This document shows, one piece after another, positions 27,422 to 38,188 of a stretch of 64,000 nt of DNA (its first letter is position 1; the number at the start of each line of letters is the position of its first letter). This DNA is from an uncultured Clostridia bacterium (GTDB lineage Bacteria > Bacillota > Clostridia > Christensenellales > UBA1242). The stretch is from positions 62,001-126,000 of the forward strand of contig CAKVFE010000003.1 in the NCBI GenBank assembly GCA_934746645.1, read 5' to 3'. The notes under the pieces were generated by a model that was not told the DNA's origin, did no database searches, and saw nothing but the letters and a program-made list of their open reading frames with translations. Position numbers and translations under genes: made by a program.

Positions 27422-28102
27422 ATGATAGATGTTGTATATGAAGATAACCATATTATAGTTGTTATCAAACCACAAAATGTACCAAGCCAAGAAGATAGTT
27501 CAAAAGACAAAGATATGTTGACTATGGTAAAAGAATATATTAAAGAAAAATATAACAAGCCGGGCAATGTGTATGTTGGACTAGTACATAGACTTGATAG
27601 ACCTACTGGTGGTGTTATGGTATTTGCTAAGACATCAAAAGCTGCAAGTAGACTAAGTGAAGGTATCAAGAACAACGAAGTAAGTAAAAAATACCTTGCT
27701 ATTGTTGACGGCGAAGTAAAGCTAAAAAGACAAAGATTGGTAGACTATCTTAAGAAAAATGAAAGTACTAATACAGTTAGTGTAGTAGGTAGAGCAGTTA
27801 CTGACGCAAAATATGCTGAGCTTAGTTATGAAGTAGTCAATAGTGTCAACAATACTACTTTAGTTAAAGTAGATTTGGTTACTGGTAGAAGTCATCAAAT
27901 AAGAGCACAACTTAGTCATAATGGCAATCCTATATACAACGATTTTAAATATGGTTCAAAGACAAAAGGCAATTTGATGTTGTGGGCTTTCGAACTTGAT
28001 TTGGTGCACCCAACCACTAAGCAAAAAATGGTATTTAAAGTATTGCCAGACATGAAAGGTATGTGGCGTTATTATGAAAATGATATCAATAAATTGGCTT
28101 AA
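27422..28102 (+). CDS. RluA-family pseudouridine synthase, no S4 domain
   Basis: Isomerises uridine to pseudouridine in RNA. 226 residues, the short form lacking an N-terminal S4 domain. The catalytic motif is GLVHRLDRPTGG with the active Asp in HRLD (~residue 59); KKYLAIV and TGRSHQIRAQL follow as in the family. AGGAGA precedes the ATG by 7 nt and the leader is short. It is a distant paralogue of rluD at 31745. Whether it acts on rRNA or tRNA (RluA/TruC-like) cannot be decided. Confidence 0.9.
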   Translation: MIDVVYEDNHIIVVIKPQNVPSQEDSSKDKDMLTMVKEYIKEKYNKPGNVYVGLVHRLDRPTGGVMVFAKTSKAASRLSEGIKNNEVSKKYLAIVDGEVKLKRQRLVDYLKKNESTNTVSVVGRAVTDAKYAELSYEVVNSVNNTTLVKVDLVTGRSHQIRAQLSHNGNPIYNDFKYGSKTKGNLMLWAFELDLVHPTTKQKMVFKVLPDMKGMWRYYENDINKLA

Positions 28103-28164
28103 TTTAGAGTTTTTTCAAGATATTATAAAAAATGTATTATTAGTTTAATTAGTGTAAAAAAATA

Positions 28165-28198
28165 AAAACACCTACAGAGTTTTTGTAGGTGTTTTTTT
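28165..28198. terminator. Bidirectional terminator, RluA-type gene / groEL
   Basis: AAAACACCTACA/TGTAGGTGTTTT with T runs on both strands between convergent genes. Confidence 0.85.
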
Positions 28199-28241
28199 AT
28201 CTTGTATATATAATTTTTTATTGTTTTATATAAGTTTATTT

Positions 28242-30147
<1,906 letters not shown>

Positions 30148-30187
30148 AATTCCTCCACACATTAGTTATATTTTACTATAAGTATTC

Positions 30188-30268
30188 CAAAATTGATTAG
30201 TTGGTAGATATGCGAAAAATAACTAAAAAAAATTGTTTATAACAACTTTTGTTGAATAATCAATTTTG
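30188..30268. repeat. 12-bp inverted repeat between groES and the SPOR-like gene
   Basis: CAAAATTGATTA (30188-30199) and its exact complement TAATCAATTTTG (30257-30268), with CAAC-TTTT-GTTG (30243-30254) between. Candidate control site for the divergent genes. Confidence 0.45.
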
Positions 30269-30328
30269 AAAAATATATGTAATATACATTATTAGTAAAA
30301 CACTCAAATTAAAGGATTTCAATTTTAT

Positions 30329-31144
30329 ATGTCAAAAAATTTTAGTGATTATCAAGAAACTAAACCTATAAAGTCAAGAGTTAAAAAGGGTAAAGGATTT
30401 TTATCTATATTGTTTTGTATGTTACTTTTTGGAAGTGTAATATTTTTAGCATCAACATTGAGTGGCGTTTTGACTGTTGGCAATTTTAATATTGGATTTA
30501 ATAGTACAATGATTAAAGTAAAAGAGCATAGTTATTATGCTGTTACTATGGGAGAGTATGATACTTTGGCTGATGCTGAAACAGTTGCTAGTGGGACAAG
30601 TGTAATGGGCGCAGGTAGTTATATATGGGACAATAATAAAAAATATATTATTATTGGTAGCGTGTATGACAATATTGATGATGCAAAAAAAGTAAAAGAT
30701 AATATAACTAATACTAACTACACAATAGATATTAAAGAAATAAAATTTAACAAATTGAAATGCGACTTAAAAGATTTGACTAAAGAACAACGAAAATGTG
30801 TAAAAAATAGTTTAGATTATATCAATGATGTTTATAAACAATGTTATACATATTCGATTAAATATGATAAAGGTGAAGTTGTAGGTACTGTTGTTTCTAG
30901 CGAACTTAATACTTTAAATGGCAATATTAAAGTGGAGAGTAGTAGACTAGATAGTATTAATAGTGTAAGTGCAACAACTTTTACACTTAACTTAAAAAAT
31001 GCTTATGTTGCTATGTCTAATCAGATAGATAGTGCAGTATTAAAAGTTATTGAAGGCTCTAGTGCTAATAAAGATTTGAAGTATTTGGCGACAAGTATTG
31101 CTATAATCAAATATAACTTGTACACCCAACTTTCAAGCATATAA
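30329..31144 (+). CDS. Membrane-anchored SPOR-like protein
   Basis: 271 residues. A basic cytoplasmic N-terminus leads to one transmembrane helix (~25-48). Then comes an extracytoplasmic part whose residues ~68-130 resemble a SPOR peptidoglycan-binding repeat: YYAVTMGEYDTLADAETVA followed by KKYIIIGSVYDNIDDAKKV. The rest is helical. SPOR domains bind denuded glycan strands at division or remodelling sites, so a cell-wall role is plausible. It is divergent from groES and separated by 89 nt from lspA. Confidence 0.65.
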   Translation: MSKNFSDYQETKPIKSRVKKGKGFLSILFCMLLFGSVIFLASTLSGVLTVGNFNIGFNSTMIKVKEHSYYAVTMGEYDTLADAETVASGTSVMGAGSYIWDNNKKYIIIGSVYDNIDDAKKVKDNITNTNYTIDIKEIKFNKLKCDLKDLTKEQRKCVKNSLDYINDVYKQCYTYSIKYDKGEVVGTVVSSELNTLNGNIKVESSRLDSINSVSATTFTLNLKNAYVAMSNQIDSAVLKVIEGSSANKDLKYLATSIAIIKYNLYTQLSSI

Positions 31145-31216
31145 ATGTGTTAAAATTGTATTATCTACAAAATATTTGTTAAATGAGTTAAAAAATAGTT
31201 TAAAAAAGAACCAAAA

Positions 31217-31222
31217 TATAGT
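31217..31222 (+). promoter_or_regulatory. Possible -10 box with very short leader to lspA
   Basis: TATAGT lies 11 nt before the lspA ATG and no Shine-Dalgarno sequence is visible between. There is no convincing -35. Confidence 0.3.
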
Positions 31223-31233
31223 AATATTTAGAT

Positions 31234-31740
31234 ATGAAAAAATATCGTTTAAGTTTAATAATAAAAATTAGTGCAATAGTACTTATGGTGGCTATAGATA
31301 TGCTTACCAAATACTATTTTCAAAATTATTTTAATAATGGTGGAGAAGACTTTACAGTAATAAAGCATTTGTTTGGTATAACATATACCATAAATACTGG
31401 TGCTGCATTTGGTATTTTTGGTGACAATACTGTTATGTTGTCTATTTTTACTGTGTTGTTTTTAGCTGTATTTTCATTTGTGGACTTTTATTATGGAAGC
31501 AACAATGGTTGGTATGTTACTGGATTTTCATTAATTATTGGTGGAGCATTGGGTAATTTTATAGACCGTATTGCATTGAAAGGTGTTAGGGATTTTATTG
31601 AGTTAAAATTTATTGATTTCCCTATATTTAACTGTGCCGATTTGTTTTTAACAATTGGAGTTGCTTGCTATATAGTTTATTTATTATTCTACGAATTGAA
31701 AAAACCAAAACAAATAGATATAACTGAAGATAAGGAATAA
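31234..31740 (+). CDS. lspA: Lipoprotein signal peptidase (SPase II)
   Basis: Membrane aspartyl protease that cuts the signal peptide of prolipoproteins. 168 residues with four hydrophobic segments. Motifs are NTGAAFGIF (residues 54-62), GGALGNFIDRI with catalytic Asp111, and FPIFNCADLFLTIG with catalytic Asp136 (usually FNVAD). It lies 4 nt before rluD, the common lspA-rluD pairing. No clear RBS is visible. Confidence 0.95.
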   Translation: MKKYRLSLIIKISAIVLMVAIDMLTKYYFQNYFNNGGEDFTVIKHLFGITYTINTGAAFGIFGDNTVMLSIFTVLFLAVFSFVDFYYGSNNGWYVTGFSLIIGGALGNFIDRIALKGVRDFIELKFIDFPIFNCADLFLTIGVACYIVYLLFYELKKPKQIDITEDKE

Positions 31741-31744
31741 TCGA

Positions 31745-32647
31745 TTGGAATATAAAGTTGGTGAAAAAGATGTCAAAACTAGATTGGATAGTTTTTTATA
31801 CGAACTAGACAATAGTTTTACTCGTTCACATTATAAAAACTTAATAGAAGAAGGACATGTTCTTGTTAATAGTAAAAAGGTAAAAGCTGGTTATGCACTT
31901 AAACTTAATGATGTAGTAAGTGTAGAAATGATACCTGCTAGACCTATAGAAACATTGCCACAAAACATACCTTTAGATATCGTATATGAAGATGAAGATT
32001 TAGCAGTAATCAACAAACCTAAGGGAATGGTTGTTCATCCAGCCAATGGCAACTGGGACGGAACTTTGGTTAATGCGTTGTTGTACAACATCAAAGATTT
32101 AAGTGGTATTAATGGAGAAATAAGACCGGGTATTGTACATAGACTTGATAAAGATACCAGTGGATTATTGGTTGTGGCAAAAAATGATTTTGCACATGTT
32201 GCTTTGTCAAAACAAATTGCTGATAAAACTTGCAAGCGTATATATCTTGCTTTAGTTATAGGCAATATGCCTAATGATAGTGGAGTAGTAGCCAATTATC
32301 TTGGTAGGGACCCTAAAAATAGACTTCGTTATGCTGTGGTGGACAATGGTGGAAAGTATGCCGAAACACATTATAAAGTATTGACTAGATACAAAGATTA
32401 TAGTTTAGTAGAGTTTGAATTAAAAACAGGAAGAACTCATCAAATAAGAGTACATTGTAAGTATCTTAATCATCCTATTGTGGGTGATGACCTTTATGGT
32501 GGTAAATCAAAATTTAAAACAGACGGACAGATGTTGCATGCTTACAAATTGAGTTTTTATCATCCTAGAACCAACAAATATATGGAGTTTGAAGCCCAAT
32601 TACCTGAATATTTTCAAAAAATACTATCAAATTTACAAATTATTTAA
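31745..32647 (+). CDS. rluD: 23S rRNA pseudouridine synthase RluD-like
   Basis: 300 residues. An N-terminal S4 RNA-binding domain (TRLDSFLYEL...VLVNSKKVKAGYALKLNDVV) is followed by the RluA-type catalytic domain: VHRLDKDTSGLLVVAK with the active Asp, KRIYLALV, TGRTHQIRVHCKYLNHPIVGD. The start is TTG at 31745, 4 nt after lspA, with AAGGAA just upstream; no ATG fits. In E. coli RluD modifies helix 69 of 23S rRNA; the same target is inferred from similarity and lspA linkage. Confidence 0.93.
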   Translation: MEYKVGEKDVKTRLDSFLYELDNSFTRSHYKNLIEEGHVLVNSKKVKAGYALKLNDVVSVEMIPARPIETLPQNIPLDIVYEDEDLAVINKPKGMVVHPANGNWDGTLVNALLYNIKDLSGINGEIRPGIVHRLDKDTSGLLVVAKNDFAHVALSKQIADKTCKRIYLALVIGNMPNDSGVVANYLGRDPKNRLRYAVVDNGGKYAETHYKVLTRYKDYSLVEFELKTGRTHQIRVHCKYLNHPIVGDDLYGGKSKFKTDGQMLHAYKLSFYHPRTNKYMEFEAQLPEYFQKILSNLQII

Positions 32648-32716
32648 TTGTTACATATTTACTAAAATAGATAATTTTGATAAAATATATATGTAAATTA
32701 TTTTGGAGATGATATT

Positions 32717-32974
32717 ATGTCAAATTTAAGTTATAGATCATTTGCTAGCGTTTTAGCGTATATTTCAGTTGTTTTAGTAGGTGCTTCTTTACTAATTAGT
32801 GCATTGTTAGGCACCAATCAACTTGCATCTATGTTTAAGATGGCTGCAGATATTTTGGCTTATATTATGCTTGTAATAGCAAGTTTTTCTTATGCTAGAA
32901 GTAGAAGAAATGTTATTTTTGTAATTATATGGATAGTTGCAGTTGTACTTATTGTAGTATCATATATTATTTAA
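32717..32974 (+). CDS. Small three-TM membrane protein (85 aa)
   Basis: Unrecognised. Three hydrophobic segments at about residues 10-30, 38-56 and 64-84, separated by short loops with a basic SRRN turn. GGAG precedes the ATG by 9 nt and a terminator follows, so it is likely expressed. No motif suggests a function. Confidence 0.7.
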   Translation: MSNLSYRSFASVLAYISVVLVGASLLISALLGTNQLASMFKMAADILAYIMLVIASFSYARSRRNVIFVIIWIVAVVLIVVSYII

Positions 32975-32990
32975 TTAACAACAAAGATAT

Positions 32991-33028
32991 AAAATGGCAA
33001 TTTACATTGGTTGCCATTTTTTTTGTTT
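32991..33028 (+). terminator. Terminator after small membrane protein
   Basis: AAAATGGCAA/TTGCCATTTT with long T tail. Confidence 0.9.
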
Positions 33029-33059
33029 TTTGATAACATATTGAAAAGGATTATTGATT

Positions 33060-33401
33060 ATGGATTTTAAAAAATTATTTAAAAATATATACTTTATTAT
33101 TGGTTTGTGTTTGGCTGTCCTTGTGGTTATTACAGCATCATTGACACAAGTTAATAAAGCATTTTTCCTTATTTCTTGTTTGCTTGGTGGTGCATTGTGT
33201 GTAGATGTTGGTGCTTGGGCAGTAAACAAAATTGTTGTTATGGACTCTAGTGATGAGTCAGAGTTGTTGCCACTTACAGAGCAAGAAAAACAATATTTAA
33301 AAAGAAGTAAGCGTATGAAAAAAGTCAACAATATAATGCTTGCTGTATTATTCTTCTGTTCAGCAATTATATTTGTTGTTATGGGCTTTAGAACTATGTA
33401 A
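33060..33401 (+). CDS. Three-TM membrane protein (113 aa)
   Basis: Unrecognised. Hydrophobic segments at about 10-28, 33-55 and 88-110; a charged cytoplasmic-type loop (DSSDESELLPLTEQEKQYLK) separates the second and third. The ATG at 33060 is supported by AAAAGGA; the TTG two codons upstream is not needed. The loop with acidic then basic halves is the only notable feature. Ends at a terminator. Confidence 0.7.
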   Translation: MDFKKLFKNIYFIIGLCLAVLVVITASLTQVNKAFFLISCLLGGALCVDVGAWAVNKIVVMDSSDESELLPLTEQEKQYLKRSKRMKKVNNIMLAVLFFCSAIIFVVMGFRTM

Positions 33402-33420
33402 TTAAATAGTTTTATATTTT

Positions 33421-33453
33421 AAGCAATACAGGTTTTGTATTGCTTATTTTTTT
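33421..33453 (+). terminator. Terminator before tig
   Basis: AAGCAATACA/TGTATTGCTT with T tail. Confidence 0.9.
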
Positions 33454-33485
33454 ACAAAAAGGTTAGTATTTAATAGCATATTAAA

Positions 33486-33514
33486 TTGCCAAAAATATGT
33501 AAAAGTGTTAAAAT
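33486..33514 (+). promoter_or_regulatory. Promoter of tig-clpP
   Basis: TTGCCA (33486-33491), 17-bp spacer, TAAAAT (33509-33514). Confidence 0.75.
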
Positions 33515-33544
33515 TGTTCGTAGTTAAAATTTTAAGGAGAAAGT

Positions 33545-34834
33545 ATGGATTACAAAATTAATAAAGAAGAAAAGAATTTAGTGAAGATTGACATTACTCT
33601 ATCTAAAGAAGAATGGGAAACTGAAATAGAGCAAGCTTATACTCGCACTAGAAATAAATATAATGTAGAAGGTTTTAGAAAGGGCAAAGCGCCTAGAAAA
33701 GTTATCGAAAGTGTATATGGTGCTAATGTATTCTATGAAGAAGCTTTAAGTGAAGGTTTCTATAAAGCATATATGAATATCCTATCTAAAGAACCTACTC
33801 TTGAACCTGTTGACGCTCCAAATCTTAATGTTAAAAAAGTTGACGCTGAAGGCGTAGAACTTGAAGCAACTGTTGTTGTTAAACCAGATGTTAAAGTTGC
33901 AAAATATACTGGATTTGACATTGTCTTGAAGAAGAACAAAGTTACTAAAGAACAACTTGAAGCTGAAATGGACAGAGTTAAAGAACAAAATGTTAGACTT
34001 GTAGAAGTTGAAAGAGAAATAAAAGATGGCGATGTTGCTAACATCAATTTCTCAGGCTCTGTTGACGGTGTTAAGTTTGACGGTGGCACAAGCGAAGACT
34101 ATGATTTAGGTATCGGTAGCCACAGCTTTATTGAAGGCTTTGAAGAACAACTTATTGGTTTAAAAGCTGGCGAAGATAAAGATGTTAATGTTACATTCCC
34201 AACCGAATATCATGTTAAAGAACTTGCTGGCAAACCAGCTGTATTTGCTTGCCATGTAAATTCTGTAAAAGAAAAACAATATCCAGAACTTAATGACGAA
34301 TTTGCTTCTAATGTTTCTGAATACGAAACAATGGCTGAATTTAAAGCTCATATGGAAGAACATTTGCAAGAACATTTAGACGAACACGCTAAAGTTGATG
34401 CAGAAAACGAAATCATTGATAAGATTGTTGAAAATACAGAAGTTGAAGTTCCTACTCAAATGGTTGACAATGAACTTGACAATATGATGAAAGATATGGA
34501 ATATAGACTAATGTATCAAGGTCTAAATCTTGAAGCTTATGCTAACTATATGGGTACAACTGTTGATAAGATTAAAGAAGACAGACGCCCAGATGCTTTA
34601 AAATCAGTAAAAGTTAGATTGGCTCTATCTTATATTTTAGATAAAGAAAAAATCACTGTTACAGATAAAGAATTTGACGAAAAGGTTGAAGAAATGGCAA
34701 ATTCTTCTAAAAAATCTGTAAAAGAAGTAAAAGATTCTTTAACTGAAGATAGAATAAACTATATGAAAAATGATATACTTATGAATAAACTAATTGACTT
34801 CTTAATGGAAAAGAATATTAAGAAATCAAAATAG
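33545..34834 (+). CDS. tig: Trigger factor
   Basis: Ribosome-bound chaperone and prolyl isomerase at the nascent-chain exit. 429 residues, full length. The ribosome-docking loop is GFRKGKAPRKVI (~residues 38-49). The FKBP-type domain (~150-235) includes GDVANINFSGSVDGVKFDGG and LIGLKAGEDKDVNVTFP. The C-terminal helical arms end in a Lys-rich tail. AAGGAG precedes the ATG. It begins the tig-clpP-clpX cluster, classic in many bacteria, linking folding and proteolysis. Confidence 0.97.
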   Translation: MDYKINKEEKNLVKIDITLSKEEWETEIEQAYTRTRNKYNVEGFRKGKAPRKVIESVYGANVFYEEALSEGFYKAYMNILSKEPTLEPVDAPNLNVKKVDAEGVELEATVVVKPDVKVAKYTGFDIVLKKNKVTKEQLEAEMDRVKEQNVRLVEVEREIKDGDVANINFSGSVDGVKFDGGTSEDYDLGIGSHSFIEGFEEQLIGLKAGEDKDVNVTFPTEYHVKELAGKPAVFACHVNSVKEKQYPELNDEFASNVSEYETMAEFKAHMEEHLQEHLDEHAKVDAENEIIDKIVENTEVEVPTQMVDNELDNMMKDMEYRLMYQGLNLEAYANYMGTTVDKIKEDRRPDALKSVKVRLALSYILDKEKITVTDKEFDEKVEEMANSSKKSVKEVKDSLTEDRINYMKNDILMNKLIDFLMEKNIKKSK

Positions 34835-34865
34835 TCTACATCTGTAGTTGAAAAAGGAGAATTGT

Positions 34866-35444
34866 ATGTTAATACCTTATGTCATTGACCAGACAAGTAA
34901 TGGCGAGCGTAGTTATGATATATATTCTAGACTTTTAGAAGACCGTATCATATTTATTACTGGCGAAATAGATGACAATGTTGCCAACACAGTAGTTGCA
35001 CAACTTATCTATCTTGAAGGTAAAAATGCTGATAAAGATATTTCATTGTATATTAATAGCCCAGGTGGAAGTATCTCTGCTGGTATGGCTATATATGACA
35101 CTATGAAATATATCAAATGTGATGTATCTACTATTTGTGTAGGACTTGCTGCAAGTATGGGAGCTTTCTTATTGGCTGCTGGTACAAAAGGCAAAAGAAT
35201 GTGCTTACCTAATAGTGAAGTTATGATACATCAACCTTTGAGTGGAGTACAAGGACAAGTAACCGATATACAGATTACTGCTAATCATGTTACTCGTATT
35301 AAAGAGCGTATGAACAAGATGTTGTCCGAAAATTGTAATCAACCATTGGAAAAAATCCAAAAAGATGTTGAGCGTGATAATTGGATGAATGCTGAAGAAG
35401 CAAAAGAGTATGGACTTGTAGATAAAGTTATAGAAAAAAGATAA
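34866..35444 (+). CDS. clpP: ATP-dependent Clp protease proteolytic subunit
   Basis: Serine peptidase that forms the tetradecameric chamber used by ClpX. 192 residues from ATG 34866, which follows AAAGGAG; an upstream in-frame start lacks an RBS. The catalytic triad is Ser97 in [11 protein letters not shown], His122 in MIHQPLSG and Asp171 in RDNWM, the same positions as mature E. coli ClpP. The oligomer-sensor region [10 protein letters not shown] is present. It is 31 nt after tig and 94 nt before clpX. Confidence 0.97.
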   Translation: MLIPYVIDQTSNGERSYDIYSRLLEDRIIFITGEIDDNVANTVVAQLIYLEGKNADKDISLYINSPGGSISAGMAIYDTMKYIKCDVSTICVGLAASMGAFLLAAGTKGKRMCLPNSEVMIHQPLSGVQGQVTDIQITANHVTRIKERMNKMLSENCNQPLEKIQKDVERDNWMNAEEAKEYGLVDKVIEKR

Positions 35445-35460
35445 CTAACAACAAAATGAT

Positions 35461-35521
35461 AAAAGAAGTACGGATAAGCATAATGTTGATTACAACTTTA
35501 GCCAAGGTGTGTACTTCTTTT
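35461..35521 (+). other. Long-loop hairpin between clpP and clpX
   Basis: Perfect 11-bp stem AAAAGAAGTAC/GTACTTCTTTT enclosing 39 nt, followed by AATTTTTT and then the clpX RBS. It may be a partial terminator or a processing or regulatory hairpin. Confidence 0.55.
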
Positions 35522-35538
35522 AATTTTTTAGGAGATAT

Positions 35539-36822
35539 ATGAAAAAAGATATTAGTAATATGTATTGTTCGTTTTGTGGAAAAAGTCAGCTTGAAGCAAA
35601 AAGACTTATAAGTAGTCCTGATGGATTGAGTTATATTTGTGAAGATTGTATTTCAGCTTGTAAAGATATACTAACAGAAGAAGATAGACTTACTGGTACT
35701 GACAAAATTGATTTGCCAACTCCAGAAGTTATTAAACAAATATTAGATGATTATGTTATTGGTCAAGATGACGCTAAAAGAGTGTTGTCTGTTGCTGTTT
35801 ACAACCATTATAAGAGAATCAATTATAATATTGATGCTAAGTTTAAAAAAGATGGCGTTGATATGATTGACCTTGACAAAAGCAATGTTCTTTTGATTGG
35901 ACCTACTGGTAGTGGTAAAACTTTGTTGGCAAAAACTTTAGCAAGAATATTAAAAGTTCCATTTGCACAAGCAGATGCAACAACTCTTACTGAAGCAGGA
36001 TATGTTGGTGAAGATGTTGAAAATATCTTATTAAAACTTATTCAAAATGCCAATTATGATATTAAAAAAGCTGAGCGTGGTATCATATATATTGATGAAA
36101 TAGATAAGATAACAAAGAAAAGCGAAAATAGAAGTATAACAAGAGATGTATCTGGAGAAGGTGTACAACAGGCACTACTAAAGATAATAGAAAGTACTGT
36201 AGCATCTGTTCCACCACAAGGTGGTCGTAAACATCCACAGCAAGAACTTATCCAAATAGATACTTCCAATATTCTATTTATTTGTGGTGGAGCTTTTGTA
36301 GGATTGAAAAATATTATTGAAAAGCGTACCAATATATCTTCATTGGGATTTAATGCTAGTCTTAATAGTAAAAATGAAGAAGAAAGTACAGGTGAAGTAT
36401 TAAAGAAAATTCAACCTCAAGATTTAATTAAATATGGTCTTATACCCGAATTTGTTGGTAGATTGCCAATAGTTGTTGGTTTAGACGACCTTAACGAAGA
36501 TGCTTTAGTTGATATTATGCAAAAACCTAAAAATGCTATTGTTAAACAATATAAAGAAATGTTTAAGATAGATGGCGTTGATTTAGAGTTTAAACCAGAA
36601 GCTATAAGAGCTGTTGCTAAAAAGGCAATCAAACTTAAAACAGGAGCTAGGGGACTTAGAACAATACTTGAAAATTGTATGCTTGACCTTATGTTCTTGA
36701 CTCCTTCTGATAAGAGTATAAACAAAATTGTTATCACAGAAGACACTGTCAATAATGGTGCAAAACCAGAAATAGTAAGGGTTGATGAAAAACAAGAAAA
36801 AACTAAGTTAGAAACAGCTTAA
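35539..36822 (+). CDS. clpX: Clp protease ATP-binding subunit ClpX
   Basis: AAA+ unfoldase that feeds substrates to ClpP. 427 residues. The N-terminal C4 zinc-binding domain has Cys10, Cys13, Cys34 and Cys37. Walker A is GPTGSGKT (121-128), Walker [11 protein letters not shown], and sensor/arginine-finger segments [10 protein letters not shown] and TGARGLR follow. The ClpP-contact loop reads IGF-like as SLGFNAS (~residue 270). AGGAG precedes the ATG. tmRNA-tagged proteins (ssrA in this window) are an expected substrate. Confidence 0.97.
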   Translation: MKKDISNMYCSFCGKSQLEAKRLISSPDGLSYICEDCISACKDILTEEDRLTGTDKIDLPTPEVIKQILDDYVIGQDDAKRVLSVAVYNHYKRINYNIDAKFKKDGVDMIDLDKSNVLLIGPTGSGKTLLAKTLARILKVPFAQADATTLTEAGYVGEDVENILLKLIQNANYDIKKAERGIIYIDEIDKITKKSENRSITRDVSGEGVQQALLKIIESTVASVPPQGGRKHPQQELIQIDTSNILFICGGAFVGLKNIIEKRTNISSLGFNASLNSKNEEESTGEVLKKIQPQDLIKYGLIPEFVGRLPIVVGLDDLNEDALVDIMQKPKNAIVKQYKEMFKIDGVDLEFKPEAIRAVAKKAIKLKTGARGLRTILENCMLDLMFLTPSDKSINKIVITEDTVNNGAKPEIVRVDEKQEKTKLETA

Positions 36823-36834
36823 ATGGATAATAAT

Positions 36835-36861
36835 AAAAGTGCTATTAATTAGCACTTTTTT
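36835..36861 (+). terminator. Terminator after clpX
   Basis: AAAAGTGCTA/TAGCACTTTT with T tail. Confidence 0.9.
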
Positions 36862-36863
36862 GT

Positions 36864-36891
36864 TTGTTTGGATAAGTATATTTGATATAAT
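36864..36891 (+). promoter_or_regulatory. Promoter of YfcE-like gene
   Basis: TTGTTT (36864-36869), 16-bp spacer ending in TGA, TATAAT (36886-36891). Confidence 0.65.
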
Positions 36892-36910
36892 AACAATAAG
36901 TAGGTATTTT

Positions 36911-37384
36911 ATGACAAAAATATTGGTTGTAAGTGACACTCACGGTAGTAAATCAGAACTTAAAAAACTTATTTTAGATAATCCTTGTGATTATACTTTT
37001 TTCTTAGGTGATACAACTAATGATATAGATGAAGTTAAAAAAGAGATAGAAATACCTAATTTATATATAGTAAAAGGCAACTGGGATATAGGTTTTAAGT
37101 ATAAGACAAGAGAGTACTTAAAAATAGATGACATAAAAATAATGTTGGTGCATGGTCATGGACTAGATGTAAAAAATAATCTCAATACTTTAATTGCCTT
37201 AGCAAAAAAAGAAAAAGTTGATTTAGTTTGTTATGGACATACTCATATTCAAAGAGAAAATATAGTAGACGGAATTGTATTTGTCAATCCAGGTGCGTAC
37301 TCCAATTTTAAAGGTGGACAGTATACTTTTGCTGTTATCCAAATTGATAATAAAAAAATTTCTGTAAATATGTTAAAAAAATAA
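36911..37384 (+). CDS. YfcE/MJ0936-family phosphodiesterase
   Basis: Small metallophosphoesterase. 157 residues from ATG 36911; the frame runs further upstream but through the promoter. Dimetal motifs in order: VVSDTHG, FLGDTTND, VKGNWD (usual GNCD), MLVHGHG and CYGHTH. This family hydrolyses simple phosphodiesters in vitro; the natural substrate is unknown. The RBS is weak (TAGGT). No terminator follows before the tRNA promoter. Confidence 0.9.
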   Translation: MTKILVVSDTHGSKSELKKLILDNPCDYTFFLGDTTNDIDEVKKEIEIPNLYIVKGNWDIGFKYKTREYLKIDDIKIMLVHGHGLDVKNNLNTLIALAKKEKVDLVCYGHTHIQRENIVDGIVFVNPGAYSNFKGGQYTFAVIQIDNKKISVNMLKK

Positions 37385-37394
37385 AAATAATTTG

Positions 37395-37423
37395 TTGACA
37401 CGGACTATCTTTAATGGTATTAT
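37395..37423 (+). promoter_or_regulatory. Promoter of tRNA operon
   Basis: TTGACA (37395-37400), 17-bp spacer, TATTAT (37418-37423), 38 nt before tRNA-Gly. Confidence 0.88.
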
Positions 37424-37460
37424 ATTATTGCTTTTGTAGAAAGCGGGCAGGGAATTAGAT

Positions 37461-37534
37461 GCGGATGTAGCTCAATGGTAGAGCTCTAGCCTTCCAAGCT
37501 AGTAACGTGGGTTCGATTCCCATCATCCGCTCCA
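37461..37534 (+). tRNA. tRNA-Gly(TCC)
   Basis: Cloverleaf with acceptor GCGGATG/CATCCGC, anticodon loop CTTCCAA and encoded CCA end. First of six tRNAs in one operon. Confidence 0.97.
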
Positions 37535-37572
37535 TTATTAGTAGGGTATAAATTGTTAATTTCCAGATATAT

Positions 37573-37649
37573 GCGCCAGTAGCTCAGCTGGATAGAGCAT
37601 CGCCCTTCTAAGGCGAGGGTCGGGGGTTCGAATCCCTTCTGGCGTACCA
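37573..37649 (+). tRNA. tRNA-Arg(TCT)
   Basis: Acceptor GCGCCAG/CTGGCGT, anticodon loop CTTCTAA in stem TCGCC/GGCGA, CCA encoded. Reads AGA/AGG, the frequent Arg codons here. Confidence 0.97.
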
Positions 37650-37657
37650 TTTACTAT

Positions 37658-37735
37658 GGTGGATATAGTTCAGTTGGCTAGAACGCTAGATTGTGGCTCT
37701 AGAGGTCGTGGGTTCAAGTCCCACTATTCACCCCA
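37658..37735 (+). tRNA. tRNA-His(GTG)
   Basis: Acceptor GTGGATA/TATTCAC, with an encoded extra 5' G (37658) opposite C73 as required for HisRS; anticodon loop TTGTGGC; CCA encoded. Confidence 0.97.
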
Positions 37736-37759
37736 TTATTTTAAAACTTTATATACCGT

Positions 37760-37834
37760 TGGGGTGTAGCCAAGCGGTAAGGCACGAGACTTTGACTCTC
37801 GCATGCGTAGGTTCAAATCCTGCCACCCCAGCCA
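37760..37834 (+). tRNA. tRNA-Gln(TTG)
   Basis: Acceptor TGGGGTG/CACCCCA, anticodon loop CTTTGAC in stem CGAGA/TCTCG, CCA encoded. A substrate of MnmA. Confidence 0.97.
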
Positions 37835-37843
37835 TTATTTTAT

Positions 37844-37919
37844 GGCCCATTAGCTCAGTAGGTAGAGCACATGACTTTTAATCATGGTGTCCCGAGTTCG
37901 ACTCTCGGATGGGTCACCA
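37844..37919 (+). tRNA. tRNA-Lys(TTT)
   Basis: Acceptor GGCCCAT/ATGGGTC, anticodon loop CTTTTAA in stem CATGA/TCATG, CCA encoded. Confidence 0.97.
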
Positions 37920-37923
37920 ATAT

Positions 37924-38006
37924 GCGGACGTGGCGGAACTGGCAGACGCGCTAGACTTAGGCTCTAGTTGGAAACAGTGGGGGTTCAAGTCCCTTCGTCC
38001 GCACCA
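37924..38006 (+). tRNA. tRNA-Leu(TAG)
   Basis: Acceptor GCGGACG/CGTCCGC, anticodon loop CTTAGGC, a long variable arm typical of class II tRNAs, CCA encoded. Last in the operon. Confidence 0.97.
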
Positions 38007-38040
38007 AAGAATAGACCATAATTATTATGGTTTATTTTTT
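38007..38040 (+). terminator. First terminator of tRNA operon
   Basis: Hairpin centred on ACCATAAT/ATTATGGT with a T run. Confidence 0.8.
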
Positions 38041-38052
38041 TATCCTTAATAA

Positions 38053-38083
38053 AGAGTGTCAATATTAACATTGACACTTTTTT
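38053..38083 (+). terminator. Second terminator of tRNA operon
   Basis: AGTGTCAAT/ATTGACACT with T run; tandem with the previous one. The following 38084-38188 is AT-rich with nothing recognisable. Confidence 0.85.
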
Positions 38084-38188
38084 ATGCATATTAACTTAAA
38101 TGTTTCAATAAATATATTTAATATTTATATTATTTTATAAACTTAAGTTTGTAATAACAAAAATAAAAAATCTTTTTTGGTTTTTGGG

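Noticed and set aside
30148..30328. CIRCE operator for groESL
   Set aside because: I looked for TTAGCACTC-N9-GAGTGCTAA on both strands and did not find a match; only an unrelated inverted repeat is there.
37693..37881. Open frame across tRNA-His, tRNA-Gln and tRNA-Lys
   Set aside because: It is a chance reading through tRNA genes with intact cloverleaves; no RBS.
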